DNA of 64,000 nt, taken from contig NZ_LAQQ01000002.1 of the NCBI RefSeq assembly GCF_000971985.1, positions 62,001-126,000 on the forward strand, read 5' to 3'. Every line of letters begins with the position of its first letter. Position 1 is the stretch's first letter. The DNA is from Paenibacillus dauci. Its GTDB lineage: Bacteria > Bacillota > Bacilli > Paenibacillales > Paenibacillaceae. Shown here in pieces: positions 32,551 through 42,049 of the stretch. The notes beneath the pieces are model-generated. The model was not told the DNA's origin. It saw only the letters and a list, made by a program, of their open reading frames with translations, and did not search any database. Made by a program: the position numbers and the translations under genes.

Positions 32551-33930
32551 ATGGCACAGAAAGAATTAAAAAGAGAACTTGCCAATCGGCACGTACAGTT
32601 GATTGCGATCGGAGGTACGATTGGAACCGGGTTATTCCTCGGATCGGGCAAAGCGATCGAGAAGGCAGGACCTTCGATTATTATTACGTATCTGATCGTC
32701 GGCATGGCTATCTTTTTCGTGATGAGAGCACTGGGTGAGCTGCTGCTCTCCAAAGCAGGCTACCAGTCGTTCACGGATATTGCCGAAGATTATCTGGGAC
32801 CCAAAGCTGCTTTTATTACCGGCTGGACCTACTGGTTCTGCTGGATTATGACCGCAATGGCGGATGTGATCGCCGTGGGCGTATATGTGCAGTACTGGTT
32901 CGATATTCCGCAGTGGATGCCGGCAGTCCTGTGCCTGATTATTCTGCTCGGGCTCAATCTGATGACGGTCAAGAATTTTGGGGAACTGGAATTCTGGTTC
33001 GCCCTGATCAAAGTAATCACGATTCTGGCATTGATCGGGCTTGGTGTCGTGCTGCTGATCATGGGCTTCAAGACTGATGCAGGCTCGGTCACCGTCCGTA
33101 ATCTGTGGGAGCACGGCGGCATTTTCCCGAATGGGGTTACCGGGTTTCTGTTCTCGTTCCAGATGGTCGTCTTCGCCTATGTGGGTGTGGAGCTGGTCGG
33201 TGTATCGGCTGCGGAAACGGCAGATCCACAGAAAAATATTCCGTCAGCGATCAACAAGATTCCGCTGCGCATTCTGTTTTTCTATGTAGGCGCATTGATC
33301 GTATTGCTGTGCATCAATCCGTGGACACAGCTGAGTCCGGCAGAAAGTCCGTTCGTACGTACATTTACTCTGGTTGGTATTCCGGTAGCAGCAGGCATTA
33401 TCAACTTTGTCGTACTAACCTCGGCAGCATCCGCGTGCAACAGCGGCATGTTCTCGACCAGCCGTATTTTGTATAATCTGAGTCGTAAAGGGCAGGCTCC
33501 CCAGAAGTTTGGTGAGCTTAACCGCAATCATGTACCAAGCAGCTCCTTGTTCGTATCGACGCTGGTTATTTCTGGTGGCGCGTTGCTGAGCAAGCTGATT
33601 CCGGGACAGGCTTTTGAGATTGTAACATCGATCAGTGCGATTTGCTTTATTTGGGTATGGGGCGTCATTCTGGTCTGCCATATCCGATACAAAAGAAACC
33701 GCCGCGATCTGCACCAGGCATCCAAGTTCAAAGCACCTCTGACTCCGTTTATCAACTATGCGGTACTGGCACTGTTCGCTGCGATCCTGGTGATTATGCT
33801 GATCGCCCAGGAGACACGTCCGGCGCTGCTGTGTACGCCACTATGGTTTATTCTGCTGCTGGTGCTGTATTCTCTGCGAGTTCGCAAAGCAAAAAGAAGT
33901 ATTCAGAGTGCTCACGTAACTGATACATGA
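32551..33930 (+). CDS. Amino acid permease, CycA-like (glycine/alanine/serine)
   Basis: The 459-residue APC-superfamily protein has twelve helices and starts ELKRELANRHVQLIAIGGTIGTGLFLGSGKAI, the classic AAT-family opening. FAYVGVELVGVSAAETADPQKNIPSAI and SAASACNSGMFSTSRILYNLS agree with CycA/AapA-type D-serine/D-alanine/glycine permeases. ATG 32551 follows GAGGGGGA. The glycine riboswitch directly upstream says that glycine controls it, so glycine uptake (OFF switch) or efflux/utilisation (ON switch) is the likely role; uptake fits the family better. Confidence 0.88.
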   Translation: MAQKELKRELANRHVQLIAIGGTIGTGLFLGSGKAIEKAGPSIIITYLIVGMAIFFVMRALGELLLSKAGYQSFTDIAEDYLGPKAAFITGWTYWFCWIMTAMADVIAVGVYVQYWFDIPQWMPAVLCLIILLGLNLMTVKNFGELEFWFALIKVITILALIGLGVVLLIMGFKTDAGSVTVRNLWEHGGIFPNGVTGFLFSFQMVVFAYVGVELVGVSAAETADPQKNIPSAINKIPLRILFFYVGALIVLLCINPWTQLSPAESPFVRTFTLVGIPVAAGIINFVVLTSAASACNSGMFSTSRILYNLSRKGQAPQKFGELNRNHVPSSSLFVSTLVISGGALLSKLIPGQAFEIVTSISAICFIWVWGVILVCHIRYKRNRRDLHQASKFKAPLTPFINYAVLALFAAILVIMLIAQETRPALLCTPLWFILLLVLYSLRVRKAKRSIQSAHVTDT

Positions 33931-33979
33931 AATAGTTACAGGTAGGTACGCTTAAAATTCATTTCAGAGATAAAAAGAT

Positions 33980-34022
33980 AAAAAACAGTGACCAGATATT
34001 CGGAATCTGGTCACTGTTTTTT
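33980..34022. terminator. Bidirectional terminator between permease and SLH protein genes
   Basis: AAAAAACAGTGACCAGAT pairs with ATCTGGTCACTGTTTTTT around a short loop; T-runs on both strands serve the convergent genes. Confidence 0.9.
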
Positions 34023-34034
34023 GAATTATATTTA

Positions 34035-37000
34035 TTAAATGAGGTTTGAGTTTTGCAACAATCTGCTAATAATAGCGGCTGCTTCAGCTTTGGTAATATA
34101 CGATTTTGGTGCCAGTGTAGAGCTTGTTCTTCCTGTTACAATACCCGATTGCAGACTGGCATTAATACCGGAAGATGCCCAGGCACCAACTTTACTCGCA
34201 TCCGAGAAAGAATTCAGGCTGCTATTTGCAGAATTTGATTTAATCTTGCTGTGCAGTCCTGTGTTGTCCAGAACTTTGGCTACAATAACCATAGCCTGTT
34301 CACGAGTGATTTTGTCATTAGGACGGAAGGTACCATCCTGGAACCCGTTGATCAAGCCATACTTCTGTGCTGCACCAATATAGCCGTTATACCAGGCTTC
34401 CGGAGCTACATCTTTATACTGACCGGATACGGTCTCAGGCTGCATGCCTAGTCCGCGTACCATAATAGCTGCGAACTCTGCTCGTGTGATTTCCTGACCC
34501 GGTTGGAAATTGTTGTTGCTTCCACCTTCGACAATTTTGCGTGAGCCCATATCATTTACAATATCACGTGCCCAATTTTGCTGTACATCCTGGAAAGTGA
34601 CAGGATTCCATATGAGCGCGTACGTACTGTTGGTCAGACTATTAATATTCGCATAGTATATTCCGGCATTTTGAGCCACTTCGGTAGGAACATGGCGTAC
34701 AGTGCCGTCTGCATTAATGACTACTCCTGTAGTAATCTGATTCGGATCTGTTCCTTGTGGTAGAGCGATACTGCGTTCCACATATTCCTTAAAGTCAGAG
34801 ACTTCGGCAGTTTTCTCACCATATATCCCTGTAACCGTAAAGGTCATTGGCTGTCCAATGACTGTAAAGCCTTCTCTGGAAGCAGCACTTTCAATAGTAG
34901 AATTCATCTGGGCTGTAGGGACTGCGATTCGAATCTGCAGCATAATATTATCCGTATTTGTTCCCAGCTGACTGGAGAGCGATTGGCTGTTAATGAGCGA
35001 TACAGGCAGGGTATACAGAGCTTCCTCTGTCTTCACCTGTACAACAGCCTGCTGCTGTTGCAGTATATTAAGCATTGTTCCCTGCAATTGAACATTGACA
35101 GCATCAGCGTTGGTGTTGACTGGAACTGTAATCAGAGCACCGATTCCGGCTGATGCAACAATATCCTTCAGTCGGTCAGCATCAAATGTAACTGTTGATG
35201 TGGTCTGTCCATTATCCGCAGCCGTCGTAATAATAGCTGCATCATTCGTTACACCATTAACCTGCAGTTCTGCACTGGATGTTGCTGGTGCTGGAGCAGA
35301 TGGAGCTGAAGGCTCTGAATTACCGGATGATGGCGAACTTGTAGATGGGAATGGAGTTGAATCGTCGTCGTCATCGTCCTTGTCTCTTTTTGGTGTCACT
35401 GTATTGGAGACCTCGGATGCTGTACTTCGGCCTCCGCTGCTGACTGCTACCACTGTGAATGTATAAGATTGACCATTGGTTAATCCGTTGATGGTAATCG
35501 GACTTTGCGTTCCGGTTACTGTTTGTCCTCCAGGGGATACAATCACTTCATATCCGCTTATCGTATTGCCTCCATTATCTGTCGGCGGTGTAAAGGTAAT
35601 AGTTGCACGGTGGTTTCCCGAGCTGGCTCTTACATCTGTTGGTGCCGAAGGAACAGTGAATGGAGCAGCACTTACTTCATTGGAATAACCACTCTCTCTG
35701 CCTCCATTAATCGCCTTGATGGCAAAGTAATAAGTGGTACCATTCGTTAAGCCTGTTACGCTATGACTGTACACCGATTGGCTAACTGTACTTATAGGCT
35801 CTCCAAAATTACCCGAGGCTTCACGCATATATACTTTATAACCGCTTGCCAAGTCTACAGGATTCCAGGTGAGATTGACACTTCTGTTGCCTGGAGCAGG
35901 AGCAAGCAGTTCCGGTGCGCCAGGTGTCAGCGAACGGGGCTGAACAACCAGTTCATTGGAATATGGACTCTCGCCACTCGTATTACCTGATGTGATCGCA
36001 AAATAATACGTAGTACCGTTTGTAAGATTCGGTACTGTATAGTGATAAGTATCCCCACTTACAGTAGCGATAGGTACTGGATCATAAGCTAATGAAGATG
36101 TTCCTCTGTATATGTTGTAGTACGTAGCGCCTGTAACAGTATTCCAGTTTAATCCGACTTCTTCGTCACCTGCACTTGTCGTGATACCACCGGGTGGCAC
36201 AAGAGTGGACGGCTGTTCTTCGCCTGCTACATCTTCCGCTACATCTCCGAGTTTGTCGAGATCGCCAGCTGCATAGTACCATGTAAACTGGTCGCTCTCT
36301 CCCTGGGCCAGGTCTTTCATACGAATGAACAAGGCATAGGAGCCATCGTTAGTTGCTTGAATTGCAGATGAAGCAGGATCCTGGCTGGTTGAATTTGTGA
36401 ATTCGCAACAAAAATTAATGGATACATTGGCTCGATCGGAGGGAGAATAGAATAAAACACCTGTATCTCCAGAGTAAATTTCAAGTGATGCAGCGCGCTG
36501 TTCGGGACTCGTGATTTTCTGGAATCCTCCTGTTTCCAGGTTACCTCTGAGTTTGGTAGGTGAGTCTGTTCTCCCTACAAAATCATCCCTGGTACCTGTC
36601 CAGAAGCGCAAATTGTTCACCGGGCTGTTGCTTTTATTCGTAATCTGCGTATTAATTCTGACAAAGGAAGCATCTTGTCCAAGATTATACGTATTACGTA
36701 CTTCAAGTAACTGTCCATTAATCGTAATATCTCCTGTAGAAATAATGGTTCCATATCCTGTATTGTTTCCGGTATTAACATACCCTGATGTATTAATTAC
36801 CTGATTTTCCAATAAAGGATTTTCTATAATAGTACCGTTTTGATTCCACTCTGTCGTTCCATCTCCTCCAATTCCAAAAGAATTGTCCAATGGATACGTA
36901 CTAAAAGTAAGCTGGTACCAATCGGGTACTCCATTTACCGTTCCATAATAGAAGGGCTGCAAAAGATTACCGTTCTCGTTGATCGAATTTGCTGTTCCAT

Positions 37001-37151
37001 CACCAAAACGTAACTTTCCGTTATTTAACACAGATCCTGCAGCTTCTGTTACAGTAGATGGTACCAAATAAGATACAAACATAAGCATAACGAATAGTAA
37101 CGCATATCTGCTGTAAGCGAAAATGCTCCCGGATGGTATCCATTTTTTCAT
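34035..37151 (-). CDS. Large surface protein: unknown N-domain, three fibronectin III, three SLH
   Basis: The 1038-residue product has a signal peptide (KKW... YALLFVMLMFVSYLVPSTVTEAAG), a beta-rich N-terminal domain (~40-305), three fibronectin type III repeats (~320-590; each with a TYYFAI- or SYTFTV-like strand), an Asp- and Ser/Pro-rich linker (~590-630), a region without recognised family (~630-845), and three SLH repeats (~850-1038, with TRAE, TREQ, TKAE motifs). SLH repeats bind pyruvylated wall polymer, so the protein is surface-anchored. FN3 repeats usually act as spacers in carbohydrate-active proteins, but I see no catalytic domain. ATG 37151 follows GGGGAG. The N-domain (DGTTEWNQNGTIIENP, NLRFWTGTRDD) may bind polymer or mediate adhesion. 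Confidence 0.85.
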   Translation of the reverse strand: MKKWIPSGSIFAYSRYALLFVMLMFVSYLVPSTVTEAAGSVLNNGKLRFGDGTANSINENGNLLQPFYYGTVNGVPDWYQLTFSTYPLDNSFGIGGDGTTEWNQNGTIIENPLLENQVINTSGYVNTGNNTGYGTIISTGDITINGQLLEVRNTYNLGQDASFVRINTQITNKSNSPVNNLRFWTGTRDDFVGRTDSPTKLRGNLETGGFQKITSPEQRAASLEIYSGDTGVLFYSPSDRANVSINFCCEFTNSTSQDPASSAIQATNDGSYALFIRMKDLAQGESDQFTWYYAAGDLDKLGDVAEDVAGEEQPSTLVPPGGITTSAGDEEVGLNWNTVTGATYYNIYRGTSSLAYDPVPIATVSGDTYHYTVPNLTNGTTYYFAITSGNTSGESPYSNELVVQPRSLTPGAPELLAPAPGNRSVNLTWNPVDLASGYKVYMREASGNFGEPISTVSQSVYSHSVTGLTNGTTYYFAIKAINGGRESGYSNEVSAAPFTVPSAPTDVRASSGNHRATITFTPPTDNGGNTISGYEVIVSPGGQTVTGTQSPITINGLTNGQSYTFTVVAVSSGGRSTASEVSNTVTPKRDKDDDDDDSTPFPSTSSPSSGNSEPSAPSAPAPATSSAELQVNGVTNDAAIITTAADNGQTTSTVTFDADRLKDIVASAGIGALITVPVNTNADAVNVQLQGTMLNILQQQQAVVQVKTEEALYTLPVSLINSQSLSSQLGTNTDNIMLQIRIAVPTAQMNSTIESAASREGFTVIGQPMTFTVTGIYGEKTAEVSDFKEYVERSIALPQGTDPNQITTGVVINADGTVRHVPTEVAQNAGIYYANINSLTNSTYALIWNPVTFQDVQQNWARDIVNDMGSRKIVEGGSNNNFQPGQEITRAEFAAIMVRGLGMQPETVSGQYKDVAPEAWYNGYIGAAQKYGLINGFQDGTFRPNDKITREQAMVIVAKVLDNTGLHSKIKSNSANSSLNSFSDASKVGAWASSGINASLQSGIVTGRTSSTLAPKSYITKAEAAAIISRLLQNSNLI

Positions 37152-37521
37152 TCATGTACTCCCCTTATAATATAGTAGTGGAACCCTAACAAATATGTGT
37201 TTCATAGATTACTTAAGTAAGTGGGATGCTGGTAAGATAAGCATGCCGCCCCTTCAATCGTTGTGTGTAAAGCGTTCCTCCTTTTTATTGAATAAAAACC
37301 AATTATTAATAACTATTAACACAATAAGGAAAATAAAAAACGGATATAGATGATATTTGTCTGGAAAAATGTGGGCTAGAGTATCAAGCGAAATGTTAGT
37401 AAGAAGTAAGGGATCATTGAGCTGCAAAATGACTCATAATATAATTATTTAGATATAGGGTTTCGGATCGTTTTGACAATAAGATTAAATTACCAGCTTT
37501 ATAGAAGGAGGCGATACGGTT
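37152..37521. other. Divergent promoter region, SLH protein and TetR
   Basis: A 370-base spacer with AT-rich stretches. It must hold promoters for both genes and ends in AGAAGGAGG before 37522. I see no gene or clear operator. Confidence 0.35.
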
Positions 37522-38136
37522 ATGAATGACAAGAAATCCGCTATGACAGAATATGCAGAGAATGTAGAATCCCAGCCCCGTCGTATACGGGCAGATGCGC
37601 AGCGCAATATGGATTCTCTGCTGCAGGCAGCGATGAATGTATTTGCTTCTTCGGGAGTGGATGCGCCGGTACGGGAGATTGCGGAGCAGGCAGGAGTGGG
37701 CGTCGGTACAGTCTATCGCCATTTCCCGCAACGTTCGGATCTGATCGAAGCGGTCTTTCGGCAGGAGGTCGATGCCTGCGCCGATGCAGCGACAGAATTG
37801 TCTGCACAGTACGGACCGGGAGAAGCGTTGGCACGATGGATGCAGCGGTATGTGGACTTTATTACTGCCAAGCGCGGACTTGCTGCGGCACTGCATTCGG
37901 GTGATCCGGCATATGAGATGCTGCCGGCCTATTTTGACAAGCGACTCAAACCGGCGCTGGCCGATCTACTGGAGACAGCGGCAACAGCTGGTGAAATCGG
38001 TGCAGATGCCGAGCCGGATGATCTGCTGCGTGCAGGCGCAAGCCTCTGCGCAGCTGGAGCAAAAGGAGACCCACAGCAGGCGCGTCACATGGTAGGCCTG
38101 CTCGTAGATGGGCTGCGCTACCGGGCGAATCGCTAA
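37522..38136 (+). CDS. TetR/AcrR family regulator
   Basis: The 204-residue product has the TetR DNA-binding domain at ~22-70 (RIRADAQRNMDSLLQAAMNVFASSGVDAPVREIAEQAGVGVGTVYRHFPQRSDLIEAVF) and a C-terminal ligand domain of the SbtR-like type (WMQRYVDFITAKRGLAAAL... LKPALADLLETA). ATG 37522 follows GAAGGAGG. It converges with the alpha/beta hydrolase gene, whose promoter has two 13-bp palindromes; the regulator may act there. Confidence 0.85.
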   Translation: MNDKKSAMTEYAENVESQPRRIRADAQRNMDSLLQAAMNVFASSGVDAPVREIAEQAGVGVGTVYRHFPQRSDLIEAVFRQEVDACADAATELSAQYGPGEALARWMQRYVDFITAKRGLAAALHSGDPAYEMLPAYFDKRLKPALADLLETAATAGEIGADAEPDDLLRAGASLCAAGAKGDPQQARHMVGLLVDGLRYRANR

Positions 38137-38290
38137 GCTGGCAGAGTCATCGGGATGCAGAAGGGCTGAGCGATTGGTTGATGTTGAATTCATTTATATA
38201 GAAGGAACATTATTTTGCCACTCCAGCAAACACAGGAAGATAGCGGAATTTGGTTGTGATTCAGGATAGGGTTTAAACAAAGTATATGAT

Positions 38291-38324
38291 AAAAAAGGAA
38301 GCCACGAGGATGGCTTCCTTTTTT
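38291..38324. terminator. Bidirectional terminator between TetR and hydrolase genes
   Basis: AGGAAGCCA pairs with TGGCTTCCT, with an A-run on the left and T-run on the right. Confidence 0.85.
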
Positions 38325-38349
38325 ATTTGATCAGGTATAGGGTACAATC

Positions 38350-39291
38350 TTACTTCGATTCAATGCGACCCATCGGATTGTCGCTTTCTGTCAGCACTGT
38401 CTTGGCAGCTTCCCAGGAAGTATCACCTGGATATAGTTGGCTGCGAAGATAAGCCCAGGTGAGCTGCTGAACCAAGGCCACCCGCTTTGGATTCTCGTCA
38501 GTTGTCTCAGCCACATCATAGCCGGATACACCGCCCAGTCCGTGACCTGCATCGAACAGGGTGAGCAGATCTTTGGGACCCGGTGCGAGGAAGTAAGGGT
38601 CAGTATGCCAGTCAGGGCCCACTACTGTCAGATGACGGGAAGCATCCTGGTCACCAGCTACGACGAGTGCAGGCGTATCCATACCTGTGAAATGCATCGT
38701 CGAGAAGAAAGGATAGTTCTGTGTAGTAAATTCGCTGAGTGCATCGCCGCCCCGACCAGGTGCAGCGAGCAGTATACCTGCCTTGATCCGGGGTTCTTTC
38801 AGATCCACGTCGGTTCCATCCACGGGATCGGTGAGGCTGGCGCCGAGAAGTAGACTGATCGTATTTCCACCCATGGAATGACCTGCTGCAGCAACGCGGC
38901 TATGATCCAGACGACCGGCAAGCAGCGGCACAGCAGATTCAATCGCATCCAGATGATCCAGAATATACATCATATCCTGAGCACGGGAGCGCCAGTACAT
39001 CGGCGCTTCAGGATGATCCGAACCAAGATCCAGTGTGCGGGAGCTGAGATGGGTAGGCTGGATTACGACAAACCCGTGTGCTGCCCAGAAATCGACGAGT
39101 GGCGCGTATCCATGCAGCGAAGACAGATGATTGGAAGGCCCTTGTCCATGAGAGAGCAGAATAATGGGCAGATTATCTCCCTCAGCAGGTGCAGTAACTT
39201 TGATATGCAGATCGACAGGACGGCCAGGAACAGGAAGCACCAACGGACTATACGAAAGAATGGGAGTCGGGACACTCATTGTGATTTCCAT
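38350..39291 (-). CDS. Alpha/beta hydrolase, chlorophyllase/PAF-acetylhydrolase-like
   Basis: The 313-residue product has the fold's landmarks: LPIILLSHGQGPSNHL (oxyanion region), AAGHSMGGNTISLLLG (nucleophile Ser in G-H-S-M-G near 137), VVAGDQDASRHL (acid Asp region) and FDAGHGLGG (catalytic His). No signal peptide is present, so it acts in the cytosol on an ester or similar substrate. ATG 39291 is in frame after AAAAGGAG with wide spacing; a second ATG four codons on is possible. The promoter region holds a pair of 13-bp palindromes, which suggests tight control by a TetR-type repressor, perhaps the one at 37522. Confidence 0.8.
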   Translation of the reverse strand: MEITMSVPTPILSYSPLVLPVPGRPVDLHIKVTAPAEGDNLPIILLSHGQGPSNHLSSLHGYAPLVDFWAAHGFVVIQPTHLSSRTLDLGSDHPEAPMYWRSRAQDMMYILDHLDAIESAVPLLAGRLDHSRVAAAGHSMGGNTISLLLGASLTDPVDGTDVDLKEPRIKAGILLAAPGRGGDALSEFTTQNYPFFSTMHFTGMDTPALVVAGDQDASRHLTVVGPDWHTDPYFLAPGPKDLLTLFDAGHGLGGVSGYDVAETTDENPKRVALVQQLTWAYLRSQLYPGDTSWEAAKTVLTESDNPMGRIESK

Positions 39292-39364
39292 GTTTAAGTT
39301 AATCTCCTTTTCGGATCAAATGTTGGCTGTCGCTGTCTGGGTGTGGTATGTATAAGTATCAAGC

Positions 39365-39400
39365 GGAACCATGTTCCGATTATATACGGAACATGGTTCC
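39365..39400 (-). promoter_or_regulatory. Promoter with paired palindromic operators for the hydrolase gene
   Basis: GGAACCATGTTCC (39365-39377) and GGAACATGGTTCC (39388-39400) are each palindromic and are mirror images of one another. On the reverse strand TATAAT lies between them and TTGTAA lies 18 bases before it, so both boxes cover the promoter. Confidence 0.75.
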
Positions 39401-39655
39401 ATTTACAATAGACTTTTGAATAAAATAAAAAATATCGATTGATCCTAGAGAAATGAATAGATAATGTATCTGTGCAAGACTTCTTTATTGTTTACCCGGA
39501 AAAGGCTGTCTGGGGTGCAATCGTAATGGTATACTGATTGCTGTAGCGCAAGTAACGGACATTTCATGCACTGCTGTAATTGACCGACATTCGACCCTGG
39601 AATCACCCCAATAAAGTACCACCCTTATTAACTTTGAGAGAGCAGGATTATATTT

Positions 39656-41218
39656 ATGACAGAGCATAACAACCAGGTTTATCGCTTCAGTGAAGCACCG
39701 ATATGGAATCTATTATGGGAATATTATGAAGAAGAAGGGCTGAGAGCCTGGAGTAACGATCAGGTGCCTCAATATGTAACGAGTAATCCGATGATCGGCG
39801 ATGCCTATGCGGAGATGATCTTCGGATTTCTGCAGGACCGGGCGAATCAGGGATTTGGTTCGGAACCGGTATACATTGTGGAATTAGGCGCGGGTGCCGG
39901 TCGTCTCGCTTATCATGTCATTCATGAGCTGCGCGAGCTGATCGAGTATGCGGGCATTGATGTACCGAATTTCTGCTATGTGATGACGGATCTGGCGATG
40001 AACAATGTAACAGCCTGGCAGCAGCATCCTGCGTTGCAGTCCTTTATTGCCGAAGGAATTGTGGATTTTGCACGGTTCAATGCGGTTGAGGACACAGAAC
40101 TTCATCTGGCTGTATCCGGAAAAGTCATTAAGCAGGGCGATCTCAAGCAGCCTGTACTGGTTGTCGCCAATTACTTTTTCGATGGAATTCCGCAGGATCT
40201 GATCTATATCGGAGACGGCAAAGTCCATGAAGTAGATGTAGCGGTACAATATCCCGAATCCGATGGCGTCCTCAAAGCTTCCGAGCGTATCAGCCAGATT
40301 CAGCTGGACTATACGTACCGTCACGCTCCGGAATATGAACAGGAAGATTATCCGTATCGCAGCGTAATCGCCATGTATCAGGAGCATATGGAAGACTCGC
40401 ATATTCTGTTCCCGGCAGCCGCATTTACCTGTCTGGATCGGCTGAATGCACTGTCCGATGCCGGATTCTTGCTGATTACGGCGGACAAAGGCGATCATCT
40501 GATGGAGAAATGGCAGTTCGCCGAACCGCCTGAATTGATTCTGCACGGCAGCTTTTCCTTTACCGCCAATTACCATGCGATGCAGCAGGTATACGAGCAG
40601 CGGGGCGCAGAGGTATTATTCCCGACCCAGCATTACAGCAGCATCAATATCGGCTGTATTCTGAGTCTGGAACAGTCAGCCAAGTATCCGAATATGAGAC
40701 TGGCATATCGCCGGTCTGTAGAGCGGTTTGGGCCGGATGAATTCTTCAGTCTGAAGCTGTGGGTAGATCAGCATCTGGACAGCTTGGGACTACAACAGAT
40801 CCTAAGCTTCTGGCGGTTGGGTGGCTATGATGCAGAATTCTTTATCCAGACGACCAAGCAGATCTCCAGCCTGATGCCGGAGGCGACGGATGACGAGAAA
40901 GAAGACATCTTGAGCGGTATCGAGACCATGTGGTCTTCGTATTATGTAATGGAGCATCAGCATTATGATCTGGCACTGGATATCGGTCTGGTATTGTTCG
41001 AGATGGATATGTACGAGCAGTCCAAGCGTTATCTGGAGATCTCTGTTGCCGGGGAAAAGGAAGAAGTCGTATCGACCGTCTATTACTGCCTCGCGATCAG
41101 CTGCTTCGAACTGGATCAGATCGAAGAGGGAGAGCAGTACCTGCGCAAACTGCTGGAGGTTGAGCCGGATCACGAAGAAGCGTTAGCACTGATCAGTCAT
41201 TTTGAGTCGATGGAATAA
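39656..41218 (+). CDS. MidA-like SAM-dependent methyltransferase with C-terminal TPR
   Basis: The 520-residue product has a Rossmann methyltransferase part: VYIVELGAGAGRLAYHVIHEL near 70 (SAM-binding GAGAGR), MTDLAMNNVTAW, and VVANYFFDGIPQDLI near 170, comparable with the NEVFDALP loop of MidA/NDUFAF7 protein-arginine methyltransferases. From ~430 on, helices such as LALDIGLVLFEMDMYEQSKRYLEISV and YYCLAISCFELDQIEEGEQYLRKLLEVEPDHEEAL are TPR repeats. It probably methylates a protein held by the TPR part. ATG 39656 has GAGAGCAGG upstream. It is a single-gene unit with its own terminator. Confidence 0.7.
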   Translation: MTEHNNQVYRFSEAPIWNLLWEYYEEEGLRAWSNDQVPQYVTSNPMIGDAYAEMIFGFLQDRANQGFGSEPVYIVELGAGAGRLAYHVIHELRELIEYAGIDVPNFCYVMTDLAMNNVTAWQQHPALQSFIAEGIVDFARFNAVEDTELHLAVSGKVIKQGDLKQPVLVVANYFFDGIPQDLIYIGDGKVHEVDVAVQYPESDGVLKASERISQIQLDYTYRHAPEYEQEDYPYRSVIAMYQEHMEDSHILFPAAAFTCLDRLNALSDAGFLLITADKGDHLMEKWQFAEPPELILHGSFSFTANYHAMQQVYEQRGAEVLFPTQHYSSINIGCILSLEQSAKYPNMRLAYRRSVERFGPDEFFSLKLWVDQHLDSLGLQQILSFWRLGGYDAEFFIQTTKQISSLMPEATDDEKEDILSGIETMWSSYYVMEHQHYDLALDIGLVLFEMDMYEQSKRYLEISVAGEKEEVVSTVYYCLAISCFELDQIEEGEQYLRKLLEVEPDHEEALALISHFESME

Positions 41219-41272
41219 TTGTCGGTGACGTGAGCTTTTGAACAGTACTTTTCCAATACTTCAACATAAAAT

Positions 41273-41299
41273 AAAGACGCCTGAAATGGCGTCTTTTTG
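41273..41299 (+). terminator. Terminator of the methyltransferase-TPR gene
   Basis: AAAGACGCC (41273-41281) pairs with GGCGTCTTT (41288-41296), with a T-run. Confidence 0.85.
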
Positions 41300-41477
41300 T
41301 TGCACATAGTTATGGGTCAATGCGGGTAAATGGTGTTGAGTGTAATAGCCGGTATAAGCGTATATGTGATATACATATTAATGCCAAAGTATAGGTGGGG
41401 ATTTTATTTATAGTATATTAAAATTACTAAATATGTTAAAAATATATATAAATGAAATCAATAGGGAGGATTAATGG

Positions 41478-41978
41478 ATGAATTTTTTTCGGTTTTTGAG
41501 TGTATTAATGATCTTGTTTTTAATATTGTCCGGCTGCTCCAAGGAAGAAAAATTACCGGATTCCAAGCAAGAAGCATTCCAAGTATTAAAAGGGGCTGTA
41601 TCGAATACAACTGATATTTTTGAAAAAAATACTACATATCAACCTAAGGTTGAACCTGTGTTAAATCCTCAATACGGTACAGATTTAAAGAAAGTAAAAA
41701 CGACCCTAAACCAAAATTTCGATGAGAAAATAACCAAGAAATTAATGAATCATTATTTAACCGATCAGACTCGGGGCGAGTTCATTCTTCTAAGAGCTAA
41801 TAAGTATGGAGCAGTAGATTCTTATTTTCATATTCACCAACCGGAACAACTGGATCTTGCAAACTTTATCGTAGAGGGTAATCCCCAGTCCTATCGATTT
41901 ATTACGAAGGATCATCATACATTTACTTTGAATTGGATCAATGCCACCAAAGAATATAAGATTGTTGATTATATGTAA
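41478..41978 (+). CDS. Putative lipoprotein
   Basis: The 166-residue product begins with a short charged end and a hydrophobic helix, then LILSGC (lipobox, Cys near residue 20), so it is a membrane-anchored lipoprotein. The mature part (EAFQVLKGAVSNTTDIFEK, MNHYLTDQTRGEFILLRANKYG) resembles no family I know. ATG 41478 follows GGGAGG. It stands alone with its own terminator, upstream of araR on the other strand. Confidence 0.7.
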   Translation: MNFFRFLSVLMILFLILSGCSKEEKLPDSKQEAFQVLKGAVSNTTDIFEKNTTYQPKVEPVLNPQYGTDLKKVKTTLNQNFDEKITKKLMNHYLTDQTRGEFILLRANKYGAVDSYFHIHQPEQLDLANFIVEGNPQSYRFITKDHHTFTLNWINATKEYKIVDYM

Positions 41979-41995
41979 GTTAAAGAAAAGACCGC

Positions 41996-42028
41996 CAGTT
42001 TTCTCTGCGGTCTTTTTTATTATGCTGT
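41996..42028. terminator. Terminator between the lipoprotein and araR genes
   Basis: AAAGACCGC pairs with GCGGTCTTT and TTTTT follows; the A-run on the left allows use by the convergent araR transcript. Confidence 0.8.
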
Positions 42029-42049
42029 GACCCTAACTATAAATCGCAA

